From assembly GCF_025370755.1 (NCBI RefSeq), contig NZ_JAMXFC010000002.1, forward strand, positions 124,001-188,000: a stretch of 64,000 nucleotides of DNA, in the 5' to 3' direction. Position 1 is the first letter of the stretch. Each line of letters starts with the position of its first letter. This document shows, piece after piece, positions 1 through 8,450 of this stretch. The notes below the pieces were generated by a model. That model worked only from the letters and a program-made list of their open reading frames with translations. It was not told where the DNA came from and ran no database searches. The position numbers and the translations under genes were made by a program. Source of the stretch: Laspinema sp. D2d. Lineage in GTDB: Bacteria > Cyanobacteriota > Cyanobacteriia > Cyanobacteriales > Laspinemataceae.

Positions 1-2850
1 ACTGAGGTTGGCACCGATGAGGTCGGCACCGATGAGGTCGGCATCGCTGAGATCGGCATAACTGAGATCGGCACCACTGATGTCGGCACGACTGAGGTTA
101 GCACCGATGAGGTCGGCATCGCTGAGATCGGCATAACTGAGATCGGCATAACTGAGGTTGGCACGGATGACATTCGCACGGAAGACGTTCGCACGGCGGA
201 GGTTGGCATAACTGAGGTTGGCACCGCTGAGGTCAGCATAACTGAGGTTCGCACCGCTGAGGTCAGCATAACTGAGGTTCGCACCGTTGAGGTCAGCACC
301 GTTGAGGTTGGCACCGTTGAGGTCGGCACGGATGAGGATAGCATGGATGAGGTCGGCATCGCTGAGGTCGGCATCGCTGAGGTAGAATCCTATAATTTTG
401 AGAAAAGCGAACACAGCGACACAATCACTGTAGCCGATAATCTGAAGCAAGCGCTGTGGTACAAACTGGTCTGTATTCGGTTCACCACAGGGATAGAAAT
501 AGATTTTATCTTTCAGTTCATCCTGAGTTTGTGCGTAACGGTGCAACTCTAGCAGGAGAATTATCACATTCAGTCCGGTATGGAGATCCACCTGTCGCTG
601 TCCCAATTGAGTCTCTACCACTCCCAACTGCTCCTTGAGCAGACGCATCTTAAATTGAGGCAGGGTTTCCGGTGGTGCATCGATAAACTCGCCCTCACAC
701 CAGCGCAGATAAAAGTCCTGCAATCGTTCAAACAAGCGAATCGGCTTCACCTCTGGGTTCTTTGCCCATAATCCGGGCAGATATTGCACGATTTCTGGGG
801 TTAACGGTCCATACCCGAGCAAATCGTAAATTTCCTTATCCATTTCTTCTGTCTTTACATCGTCTTCCTCTCCGCGACGTCGGGTTACGGTCCGAGTCCA
901 ATCTATACAACTTTCGATGAGTCGTTCGGCAAACAAAAATTCCCCAAAACTCTTGTGAGTAAACTCCACCGAACCCCCTCGGTCCCCGGAGGCCGGTTTG
1001 ATGTAGAATGCAGCCAAGAGATTATTCAACGCTTTCGGTTGTTCTAACTGGGTTTCTTTTCTAGCGTTCTCCAGTAACTCAGCCACTGGGTTATGAGTAT
1101 CCTTGAGTCGCACTTCCAACATGGCGACCCTGGCACATTCATTCCCCGACTGGACCACACATAACGCCGCCTCTGCCAGAAATCGCCGCAAATCTTCCGG
1201 TTCCAGTCCCGTCAACCGCAGATTTTCATCCTGACGCTGTTTCTCAATGATCCAGTTTACGGCTTCATCATAGATACGGATTTTTGCAGTAATTTGGTCC
1301 GAGGTTCCAACAAACATCGCGGCATTCAGTGCCTGTTCCCGGTGCATTCGCCCTAGGAGATACAGAAGTAACGGTTCTCGGGCCAGATTATCATTAATTT
1401 CTGCGGGACAAGCCTGTAAAAACTGCTGGAAATTATCCGCTTCTTGGGTTCCGACTTTATTCGCCCAGTTCTCTAACCAGATGTGGCGAATCTCGTCATC
1501 CATCGGCAAAATCGCCACTCGTTCTAACTGTTGGGTTTGGGAGAGTTGGCGATCAATTCCTTGCAATGCCAGAGGACGCCCAGTGATTAAAAAACGATGG
1601 TGGCTATGCCGTTGAAAGTCCTGGACTTGCAGCAAAAAATCCTTGAGTCCACCGCTGGCAAGTCCTTGGAGCAACAATTCATCAAACCCATCCAGCAAGA
1701 ACAAAAATCGCGTATTTTTATCCGTTAGCCAACCCGAGTCGCTCGTTACAAAATCTAAATTTTGCAGGTAAGTGTTTAAAGTTTCTGTGAGATTTCCGGC
1801 TAAAGCGCGCAACTCCCGTAACCGAATCAAAATCGGGGTAAAGTTGGGATGCCAGTTTTGCCGCACCCAGTCCGCAAACATCCGACAAAAAACGCTTTTC
1901 CCGCGTCCCGCTTCCCCCTGGATAAACAACACTTGCTTATCTTTCTTGGAGTCCTGGAGCATCATTTTCACCCAGTCCTCCAGTTGCATCGGGTCTTTGT
2001 CCTCAATCGGCTTACCCTCACTATCCAGCAAGCGGACATTCAACGAGACATACAAATCCCGAAAAGTAATTTTAGTTTCATCAAAAATGAGTTCCTCAGG
2101 ATTGGGTTTAATTTTCTGGTCCAAATACTCCTCAATACTGAGGTATTTTTCCAGTTTTTCTGCCCCTCCCAGTTGATACCATTTCACCAAGCGGTCTACC
2201 GCCTCCCCTCCGGCTTCGGCTAAGGTAGGAATCAGCAATTCCTGGGTCTGTCGGGCCACTTGTTCCGTGAGAGTTTTGGCCTGGTCCTCGCCTAATCCCG
2301 CCTCCTGGAATCGCTGTGCTAAAACCTCATTAAATGCCTGAGCCAGTTTCGATTCATGAAAACACAAAACCGCAACTCTGGCATCCCGTTCATCGAATTC
2401 TAGGTCACCCAATTTCTGAATATTACTCGCGACGGATTTGGAAACGGGAGACTCTCCGATTTGTTGCAGCAGTGCCTTATCTTCCAGGAGAATCTTCTGC
2501 AAACTTTGGAGATAGACAACTTGACTAACTAAGGCAACCGACTGCACCAGAGTCGGATCTTTTTTCGTCGCTTTGGCGATGATTTTGAGTAGGGCGATGG
2601 GGATAGGGGCTAAGGGAATCACGGCCCCAGCCAGTTCACCCAAGGGCGAATTCAACGCATCTAGCAGTGAGGAGAGTGGGTCGAGGTAAGGTTTCAGGGT
2701 TTCCAGGTTGCTACCTTGGTCCTTAATCACTTTGGCTAAGTCAAAAAATGCCTTACCCGCTTCCGATCCGGTTTTCACATCTTCGAGAGTTTCGCCCCAG
2801 TTCTCACCGTGAAGATAGGGCTTGAGAAATTTCCAGAGTTTTATCGCCAT
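1..2850 (-). CDS. NACHT-domain NTPase with C-terminal pentapeptide repeats (partial, runs off left edge)
   Basis: An open frame of 950 codons without a stop runs from ATG at 2850 off the left end, so the C-terminus is missing. Residues 1-300 are a mostly helical region with a long hydrophobic stretch near residues 65-95. The P-loop GEAGRGKS lies near residues 312-319 and the Walker B stretch FLFLLDGFDE, with D387, near 382-391, the typical NACHT arrangement. A helical region follows. From about residue 823 to the edge come A(D/N)LxX pentapeptide repeats, which should form a right-handed beta-helix. NACHT NTPases are signal-transducing NLR-like ATPases, and some bacterial ones defend against phage. 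The ligand here is unknown, and the pentapeptide part presumably acts as sensor. An in-frame ATG at 2877 is an alternative start; neither has a clear ribosome binding site. Confidence 0.88.
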   Translation of the reverse strand, partial: MAIKLWKFLKPYLHGENWGETLEDVKTGSEAGKAFFDLAKVIKDQGSNLETLKPYLDPLSSLLDALNSPLGELAGAVIPLAPIPIALLKIIAKATKKDPTLVQSVALVSQVVYLQSLQKILLEDKALLQQIGESPVSKSVASNIQKLGDLEFDERDARVAVLCFHESKLAQAFNEVLAQRFQEAGLGEDQAKTLTEQVARQTQELLIPTLAEAGGEAVDRLVKWYQLGGAEKLEKYLSIEEYLDQKIKPNPEELIFDETKITFRDLYVSLNVRLLDSEGKPIEDKDPMQLEDWVKMMLQDSKKDKQVLFIQGEAGRGKSVFCRMFADWVRQNWHPNFTPILIRLRELRALAGNLTETLNTYLQNLDFVTSDSGWLTDKNTRFLFLLDGFDELLLQGLASGGLKDFLLQVQDFQRHSHHRFLITGRPLALQGIDRQLSQTQQLERVAILPMDDEIRHIWLENWANKVGTQEADNFQQFLQACPAEINDNLAREPLLLYLLGRMHREQALNAAMFVGTSDQITAKIRIYDEAVNWIIEKQRQDENLRLTGLEPEDLRRFLAEAALCVVQSGNECARVAMLEVRLKDTHNPVAELLENARKETQLEQPKALNNLLAAFYIKPASGDRGGSVEFTHKSFGEFLFAERLIESCIDWTRTVTRRRGEEDDVKTEEMDKEIYDLLGYGPLTPEIVQYLPGLWAKNPEVKPIRLFERLQDFYLRWCEGEFIDAPPETLPQFKMRLLKEQLGVVETQLGQRQVDLHTGLNVIILLLELHRYAQTQDELKDKIYFYPCGEPNTDQFVPQRLLQIIGYSDCVAVFAFLKIIGFYLSDADLSDADLIHAILIRADLNGANLNGADLNGANLSYADLSGANLSYADLSGANLSYANLRRANVFRANVIRANLSYADLSYADLSDADLIGANLSRADISGADLSYADLSDADLIGADLIGANLS

Positions 2851-2986
2851 CGATCGCCGCTTTGGGTACACTACCATTTGCAATTATGGCACAGGTCTTG
2901 ATTGTTTATTCCTATCCAGGCTTGAGGGAAAGTCAAAATTGTTATTGATAATACAGAATGAAGAGAGGCCCTTCCCCTCATGCTGC

Positions 2987-3088
2987 CTACTTTTGTTGTT
3001 TGATAACCACCCATTGTCCGGTGATGCGATCGCGATAGATCATGTATGGATTTTACCGGAGTTCTTTCGGGTGAGTTGTCGTTTCTAT
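2987..3088 (-). pseudogene. Broken copy of the 34-aa YRDPITGQW micro-protein gene
   Basis: Read on the minus strand, this stretch encodes a tail ending YRDRITGQWVVIKQQK and then TAG. It aligns codon by codon with the intact micro-gene at 4344-4448. Where the intact copy has ATG, this copy has ATA (3086-3088), just downstream of a good AGGAGG. Where the intact copy has AAA (Lys) before Asn, this copy has TAA. Start loss plus nonsense makes it very likely dead. The conserved part could only be translated from an internal ATG as 16 codons. The function of the family is not known to me. Confidence 0.6.
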
Positions 3089-3206
3089 ACCCTCCTGATT
3101 ACGTTTGTATTTATCCTATCGGTACGATTCACGGAAATTTACATCTAACTCAGAACAAAATCCGGCTATTTTCTGATACAATAAAATCAGTAAAACGCTA
3201 TCAAAA

Positions 3207-4112
3207 ATGACCCGTTTCGTTTACGACCAATTTGCCAAACAATATCTAACTGAACTGTTAAGTCCATTTGGAGAAGTGGAAGCCAGTCGGGCGATCGCAG
3301 CGGAAGTGCGGGAAGTCGATGTCATTTTTTCTCCGGCATCGGACCATCCCCCCGAAGTCGCTATCCTAGGACTACTAGGAAGACTCGCCACCACTGTCGC
3401 TATCTTTGAACCCTTTCGCAATGCAGTTCAGCCAGGAGAGATTCGCAGTTGTCTAAGCAAACTCTTTGAACTTTACAACGAATTTGACCGACAAGCCAAC
3501 CGGGAAAATACCCGACTCAATGAAGCGCAACTCCCCCACCTCTGGATCCTATCTCCCACGGTTTCCACAGCAGTTTTAAGCGGATTTAAAGCCGAACTAG
3601 ATTTGGAAACCTGGGGGGAAGGCATCTATTTTCTAGGGAAGTCCTTCAAAACCGGCATAGTTGTCATTCACCAATTACCCAAGACCCCCGAAACCCTATG
3701 GTTGAGGATGTTAGGGAAAGGACAGGTTCAAAAACAAGCCATTACTGAACTGCGGGAACTCCCGGAAGACAATCCTTTTCGAGTGCAGACGCTAGAATTA
3801 CTCTATAATCTGCTCACGATTTTAGAAGTTCGTCAAGATTTAGAGACGGAGGACCAATCGCTAGTTATGGAACTCTCACCACTGTATTTAGAACGGTTAG
3901 AAAATGCCAACCAACGGGGTATCAAACAGGGCCTGGAGCAGGGTCAACGCCTGATGGTTGAAAAGATGCTCAAAGCCAAGTTTGGGGAGGTTGATGGGGA
4001 ATTATCCGCCATCATCGACGCCTTGCTGCTGATTCCACCTTTGGACATGATGCAGTTAATTTACCAACTTTCTTGGGAGGAACTCTTGGCGCGAGTGCAG
4101 AATCAAGATTAA
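3207..4112 (+). CDS. DUF4351-containing, Rpn/PD-(D/E)XK-like family protein
   Basis: A 301-aa protein beginning MTRFVYDQFAKQYLTELL, a start I recognise from a large cyanobacterial family often annotated DUF4351 or, wrongly, flagellar assembly protein H. The N-terminal two thirds resembles the Rpn/transposase-like nuclease fold (EVREVDVIFSP around residues 33-43). The C-terminal 60 residues form the DUF4351 helical tail with the charged RGIKQGLEQGQ linker. Members are multicopy and variable, and their role is not established; recombination-promoting nuclease activity is known only for related Rpn proteins. The gene is flanked by two copies of a micro-gene on the other strand and followed by a strong terminator. 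It shows no signal peptide or membrane segment. Confidence 0.75.
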   Translation: MTRFVYDQFAKQYLTELLSPFGEVEASRAIAAEVREVDVIFSPASDHPPEVAILGLLGRLATTVAIFEPFRNAVQPGEIRSCLSKLFELYNEFDRQANRENTRLNEAQLPHLWILSPTVSTAVLSGFKAELDLETWGEGIYFLGKSFKTGIVVIHQLPKTPETLWLRMLGKGQVQKQAITELRELPEDNPFRVQTLELLYNLLTILEVRQDLETEDQSLVMELSPLYLERLENANQRGIKQGLEQGQRLMVEKMLKAKFGEVDGELSAIIDALLLIPPLDMMQLIYQLSWEELLARVQNQD

Positions 4113-4131
4113 CGGTTGGGGTTGATTAATG

Positions 4132-4164
4132 ACTCTCGGGGGGTGATTTTCCCGAGAGTTTTTT
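4132..4164 (+). terminator. Rho-independent terminator after the DUF4351 gene
   Basis: A perfect 9-bp stem, ACTCTCGGG (4132-4140) with CCCGAGAGT (4151-4159), is followed at once by five T residues. It lies 20 bases after the stop codon at 4112. Confidence 0.85.
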
Positions 4165-4176
4165 AAGGATGAAGAA

Positions 4177-4218
4177 GGAGGCAGAGCCTCCTAAGAGGCA
4201 TTCCTAGGCAGAGCCTAG
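4177..4218. repeat. Pair of short palindromes of a dispersed cyanobacterial repeat
   Basis: GGAGGCAGAGCCTCC (4177-4191) and CTAGGCAGAGCCTAG (4204-4218) are two 15-base palindromes sharing the core GGCAGAGCC, 12 bases apart. They resemble dispersed palindromic repeats common in filamentous cyanobacteria. No coding function is seen. Confidence 0.65.
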
Positions 4219-4343
4219 AAACGAGTTTTGGGGGGATGGTTAATTTTTATTATTTTATTGATTTATTAAAGAAATCATGAGATTGATTGGGTCTATTTTT
4301 GAGGATTATTAGAGGAACTAACTGAGACCGATCGCCTCGCCTA

Positions 4344-4448
4344 TTATGCCGTCTGTTGTTCTTCCTTCAATACTAACCATTGGCCGGTGATGGGGTCGCG
4401 ATAGGTGCTATAGGTGTTTTTCCGCAGTTGTTTGGTTTGGGTTGCCAT
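4344..4448 (-). CDS. 34-aa conserved micro-protein (YRDPITGQW motif)
   Basis: An ATG at 4448, preceded by AGAGGTAA, opens a 34-codon frame ending TAA at 4344. The protein starts MATQTKQLRKNTYS and contains TYRDPITGQWLVLKEEQQ. A second, broken copy at 2987-3088 keeps YRDRITGQWVVIK, with synonymous and conservative changes. That pattern supports past selection on the protein rather than chance. The product is small, charged and soluble, with no membrane segment. I do not know its function. Its position beside the DUF4351 gene, with the two copies bracketing that gene, is suggestive only. Confidence 0.65.
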   Translation of the reverse strand: MATQTKQLRKNTYSTYRDPITGQWLVLKEEQQTA

Positions 4449-4620
4449 GATCAATTACCTCTTGATTGGTTCTGTATTTATAGTATTAGGGCAATGGAGG
4501 GGGTGGGGTGATGGGAGTAAACGGGAGAGGCGATCGCGATCGCACCTTGAGCTTATCCCTCTCACAGACACCCTTCTAAAACTGGCAGTTTAGCATCCCT
4601 AGACCTCCCCAAAAGCTCGA

Positions 4621-5493
4621 TTAGCAAGGGTTTCCAAAGGGGATACCAAATCCTTTCCAAATGGCAATCAGGGTGACTATGGTCCAAAATAAGGCGTTTG
4701 CGAGGGCAATTTGACCGCTGAGGGTCATGTCTAATCCCATGATTCCTTGGAACAGCCAGCGATCTAAGGGGAGAGTGAGGGTCCACATTAGAAAGATGAA
4801 GGCCCCGGATAACCAAAACATCACCCAGCGTAAGTTACTGTTAAAATCTCGGAAAAAGGTTTGCGTGAATAAAAGCTCAAGGTTACTAGCTTCTGCTGAT
4901 AGATAAAGTCCATCAGTTAATCGCGTAGCTTGTTGCAGTTCATCGGAGTTTGAACCGCCGACAATGACGGCATTAATTTTAACATTTTCTGATTGAGCCG
5001 TCTGGATTACGGTATCATCAATCTGGGCAATTCCATCGGTGACGAGGAGGAGTTCGCGGCAACGGTTTTCAATGTTGCTTAAGGCGCGGGTTGTCTGTTG
5101 AATGGCTAGGTTTAAGTTGGTTCCGCCTCCGAGTTCTTGTTCTAAGATTGGTTGTTGACTTGAGGTATTGAATTGAGTTTCGATTTGGTCGTTGTCGGTG
5201 GTAAAGTCGGTCGTGAGGGCGCGAATGTCGCTGGCAAAGCCAAAGACTTGGAGGGAGTTGGGTTTTTTGAGGGTTTGGTTTTGATTGATATAGGATTGGA
5301 CAGCTTGAATTTCTTGTTGGCGGACAATGCCGGAGGTACTATCGCTAAAGTCGATCGCGATCGCCACGGCAACGGGAGGTTTTCCAAATCCTAATAGCCA
5401 GGATAAAGCGGCAACAATGGCACAGCCTATCATGAAGATTAAGGGAATTTGAAATAAGGGGTACTGCCAGATTTGACGACGAGAACGAATCAT
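4621..5493 (-). CDS. Membrane-anchored VWA-domain protein
   Basis: A 290-aa protein. An N-terminal membrane segment (residues about 14-36) leads into a von Willebrand factor A domain. Its metal-ion-dependent adhesion site reads D48-F-S-D-S (AIDFSDSTSG), followed by GGGTNLNLAI and LVTDG, the usual second and third MIDAS elements. Two further membrane segments lie near residues 222-243 and 262-282, so the VWA domain sits between membrane anchors, probably on the periplasmic side. The gene lies 60 bases downstream of the receptor-like gene at 5554-7182 on the same strand, and the two probably form an operon. VWA proteins act in protein-protein contacts; the partner is unknown. Confidence 0.8.
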   Translation of the reverse strand: MIRSRRQIWQYPLFQIPLIFMIGCAIVAALSWLLGFGKPPVAVAIAIDFSDSTSGIVRQQEIQAVQSYINQNQTLKKPNSLQVFGFASDIRALTTDFTTDNDQIETQFNTSSQQPILEQELGGGTNLNLAIQQTTRALSNIENRCRELLLVTDGIAQIDDTVIQTAQSENVKINAVIVGGSNSDELQQATRLTDGLYLSAEASNLELLFTQTFFRDFNSNLRWVMFWLSGAFIFLMWTLTLPLDRWLFQGIMGLDMTLSGQIALANALFWTIVTLIAIWKGFGIPFGNPC

Positions 5494-5553
5494 GGTATTA
5501 TTAGCGGGTAATTAGGTGATAATTTTAGCCCCAAATTAGCGAAAATCGCTGTT

Positions 5554-7182
5554 TTAAATGGGTTCAAATTGATAGCGGAATCCGGCACTGGTCCCGGGAA
5601 CAGCTTGGACTAAGGGGATGCGGTCAAATAGGCTAAAATCGGTAGCGGTTCCGGCGATCGCAATCCCGTTTTGTAGCAATTGTGAGGTTTCTGCCCTTGT
5701 GGGTTTTTGGGTGATAGCGTTGGCTAGGGCTTGGGTGGTATCATAAGCGGTAGCAGTCCGCCAACTGACTCTCCCTTGCCAAATATTGGTCGCTTGTGAG
5801 GCGAAGGCATCTCCTTCTTGCCAGCGCCAGGGGACAGCTAGAACTAGGCCATTGATGGCGGCATCTCCATCTTTGAGGATATTCGGATTATACAGTTCAT
5901 CTCCGCCGAGGAGGGTGAGAGGGGTTCCGGCGCTGGCGTTGGCTTGGGCGATCGCCACGGCGGTTTCTACTTTGTTCTTACTGAGTGCTAAAACGCCCAC
6001 ATTGGCCCCGAGTTGCCCTGCATCACTCACTTCGGTTCCAGGGTTAAATCCCCCTTGCGTAATATCAACCTCTTTGATGATTTGACCCGGGGTTTGCATC
6101 AAGGCAGCGGAAAAGGCATCTTTTAATTGCTGACTGTAGGGACTATCGGAGTTATAAAACACGACGACGGACGGAGAAGAAACCTTTTTTTCTGCGTAGG
6201 TAGCGAGGGTTTTGCCCACCCCTTGTAAATAGTTGGTAAACAACTCATTAGCTTTTTGAGCAAGGGAGATGGTTTGAAGAATGGATTGACCGGGAACGGT
6301 ACTGGAAATACTGGTACTAATGGGGGATAAAACTGCTAATTGGGCGCGTTCATAGCGGGCGATCGCCTCCCGAGATGCGGCATCTACTCCATGTCCCATC
6401 ACCCCTAAAACATTGGGCGATTGAATCAAATCATCGGCTAGGGAAGGCGCTTTTCCCGGTTCGGATTCATTGACAATCACGACCTCTAATAATCGCCCGG
6501 GTAATTGCGGAGAATTGTTATACCGTTCTTGTTGTAATGCTACTCCGCGCAATACTTCTTTCGCAGAATTTTCACTGGCAGAAATGGGAACAACCACAGC
6601 AATCATTAGGGGATTTCCCGCTTGTTTAGCCTTAGCATTATTAAAATATATTTTGGCTTCCGGATCGTTGGGGTCCGTTTCTGCTGCTTGCTGATATTGA
6701 ACGATCGCTTCGGTCCAATTATCTTGACTAAATGCAGTCGCCCCGGCTGCTTTTTGGTTAAAATTAATTCCGGGATTAAAAAGAATCTTTTCTCCTTGGC
6801 TGATGAGTTCAGCATTGACAGCAGTTTGACTCACCTTAGCTAACGGATCGACTGCCCCGGGGGAGACAGCAAAACTCCCCGCATCACTCTCTACGACTTC
6901 GGGTTCAGGAGTTCGTCCAAACAGATACCAAGCCCCTGCGCCCAATAACAACACTAGGAGGGCGATCGCCACCAATCCAGGGAGATTTGATCCCCTGCCT
7001 CCAGACAACACCGTTTTACTGCCTTGGGGAGACTTTTTCCCCGTGATTGCCTCCCGAGGTAACCCACAGATCATACAGTCTGGGGTGTAGTTTTCCTCGG
7101 GAGGGTGGGGGCCAGAACAATTTGGATAATGCTGCCCATTTTTCGGGACTCCATCGCAGATCCAACTTTTTGCGGTACTCAC
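5554..7182 (-). CDS. Zinc-ribbon/TM/TPR protein with ABC-type amino-acid-binding (Peripla_BP_6) domain
   Basis: About 542 aa from GTG at 7182, which sits nine bases after an AGAGAGG-like ribosome binding site; a TTG at 7206 would add eight residues. The N-terminus carries four cysteines in two pairs (ICDG, PNC, then DCMIC), probably a small zinc ribbon. A single membrane segment (roughly residues 66-88) and a TPR-like helical pair (ATAFSQDNWTEAIVQYQQA) follow. The C-terminal 340 residues form a type I periplasmic-binding fold of the branched-chain amino-acid receptor family, with motifs such as GVMGHGVDAASREA and TATAYDTTQALANAI. The predicted topology is a cytoplasmic ribbon with the ligand-binding fold outside. 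No permease or ATPase gene lies nearby, so it may be a sensor rather than a transporter subunit. Confidence 0.75.
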   Translation of the reverse strand: MSTAKSWICDGVPKNGQHYPNCSGPHPPEENYTPDCMICGLPREAITGKKSPQGSKTVLSGGRGSNLPGLVAIALLVLLLGAGAWYLFGRTPEPEVVESDAGSFAVSPGAVDPLAKVSQTAVNAELISQGEKILFNPGINFNQKAAGATAFSQDNWTEAIVQYQQAAETDPNDPEAKIYFNNAKAKQAGNPLMIAVVVPISASENSAKEVLRGVALQQERYNNSPQLPGRLLEVVIVNESEPGKAPSLADDLIQSPNVLGVMGHGVDAASREAIARYERAQLAVLSPISTSISSTVPGQSILQTISLAQKANELFTNYLQGVGKTLATYAEKKVSSPSVVVFYNSDSPYSQQLKDAFSAALMQTPGQIIKEVDITQGGFNPGTEVSDAGQLGANVGVLALSKNKVETAVAIAQANASAGTPLTLLGGDELYNPNILKDGDAAINGLVLAVPWRWQEGDAFASQATNIWQGRVSWRTATAYDTTQALANAITQKPTRAETSQLLQNGIAIAGTATDFSLFDRIPLVQAVPGTSAGFRYQFEPI

Positions 7183-7414
7183 CTTAAACAACCTCTCTAC
7201 TCTCAATCTCTGTTCTTATTCTAAAAGTTAGAATCACCAAAATCCCCCGCTACTCCGCAATTAATCTCCCCCACCTCTCCAAAACTGCGGCCCAAAGGGG
7301 AACTCTTGCCATAAGATAGGTTAAGGGTTAAAGGCATCTCGCCGTTTTCAAGGGTCCCGGACCGCCCCGGTGTTTCCCTCAACCCCGATTCAGTTGTCGT
7401 CATTAGCCGTTCTT

Positions 7415-7738
7415 ATGGGTCTTAAAATTGTTCAAAACTTTGGGGGCAGCTTTACCCTCAACCCGGAAACCAAATCCGTTCTATTTCAGTTATTAAATAG
7501 TCCAGAATTTGTTCAGCAGGTTGCTGAGGCTGCCCAGTGTCATCACGTTGAATTTACTGAATTAATGTTTCAACCTGTTCCTTATAGTGAACAGACTCCC
7601 AAGGGAATGCCTCGGGAGTTTGAAGCGTATCACGAATCAGAGGATTACTTGATTATTAATGTCCCTCCAAACTTTATGTTTAAAGCCAAAATTTTTAACC
7701 CCAGCCGGATATGTGCGGTTTATCGCAAACTCAGTTAA
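7415..7738 (+). CDS. Conserved hypothetical protein
   Basis: A 107-aa soluble protein starting MGLKIVQNFGGSF at ATG 7415. The frame is open from 7370, but the 15 extra codons look like non-conserved 5' sequence. The N-terminal half (LLNSPEFVQQVAEAA) resembles the leader-like helical stretch found in Nif11-type and nitrile-hydratase-like small proteins, but the C-terminus (NVPPNFMFKAKIFNPS) has no peptide-core character. I do not recognise the family with confidence. It is transcribed away from the receptor gene and lies 108 bases before the GIY-YIG gene. Confidence 0.55.
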   Translation: MGLKIVQNFGGSFTLNPETKSVLFQLLNSPEFVQQVAEAAQCHHVEFTELMFQPVPYSEQTPKGMPREFEAYHESEDYLIINVPPNFMFKAKIFNPSRICAVYRKLS

Positions 7739-7846
7739 AATCATCCCTGTAATCTGGGGATTATTCCTCGGGGGAACGCCCCGGAACTGAATCGTTGGTG
7801 TTCCCTCGCCTCGCTATCAAAGAAAATTTTTCTGGAAACCTGACTC

Positions 7847-8380
7847 ATGCCGGAGATTTCATCCCTATCTACTCTCGAATTTTTACCCTATCTTGATGAT
7901 GCGGGAAACTGCAACAGCGATTTTACCGGGAAGGTCGGAGTTTATGCCATTTTTAATGACCAGAAAACTCTTCAATATATTGGATATTCCCGAGATATTG
8001 CCTTGAGTTTGAAACAACACCTGATGCGAAAGCCTAACTGTTGCTATTGGATTAAAGCCCAAACTATTGACCGCCCCAGTCGGACCATTTTAGAAGAAAT
8101 CCGGGCCGCATGGATAGCAGAAAATGGGCAGATGCCTCCGGGAAATGGCCCGGATGAAGCCCAATGGACTCAGGCGATCGATGTTAAACCCTTGATGACC
8201 GATGAAGAACGGGAAAAATACGAAAAATCCATCGACGAATTCACCCAGATGAAACTATTAAAACAGGTGTCCCGGCGTGTCGAAGCGGATTTGTTAGCGG
8301 TCCTGGACTCCCGGGGACTTAAAGAGGCGATTCGCTTTAATCCCAAACTCAAAGAAAGTGGTTTGCTAGACTTAAAATAA
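7847..8380 (+). CDS. GIY-YIG nuclease family protein
   Basis: A 177-aa protein. Residues 31-50 carry the two hallmark strands: GVYAIF, corresponding to GIY, and YIGYSRD, corresponding to YIG, with the usual arginine after the second motif. The rest is a helical, charged extension with MTDEEREKYEKS and a C-terminal VLDSRGLKEAIRFNPKL. Standalone cyanobacterial and plastid members of this superfamily are common, and their substrate is not established. No signal peptide or DNA-binding module is visible. The gene precedes the Ser/Thr kinase by about 70 bases on the same strand. Confidence 0.75.
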   Translation: MPEISSLSTLEFLPYLDDAGNCNSDFTGKVGVYAIFNDQKTLQYIGYSRDIALSLKQHLMRKPNCCYWIKAQTIDRPSRTILEEIRAAWIAENGQMPPGNGPDEAQWTQAIDVKPLMTDEEREKYEKSIDEFTQMKLLKQVSRRVEADLLAVLDSRGLKEAIRFNPKLKESGLLDLK

Positions 8381-8450
8381 TTCAGGGTTGTGCGGTATTA
8401 TTTAGCTCAACTCTGTGATTGTCGTTCTAACCCCTACTCGGTTAAATTCC

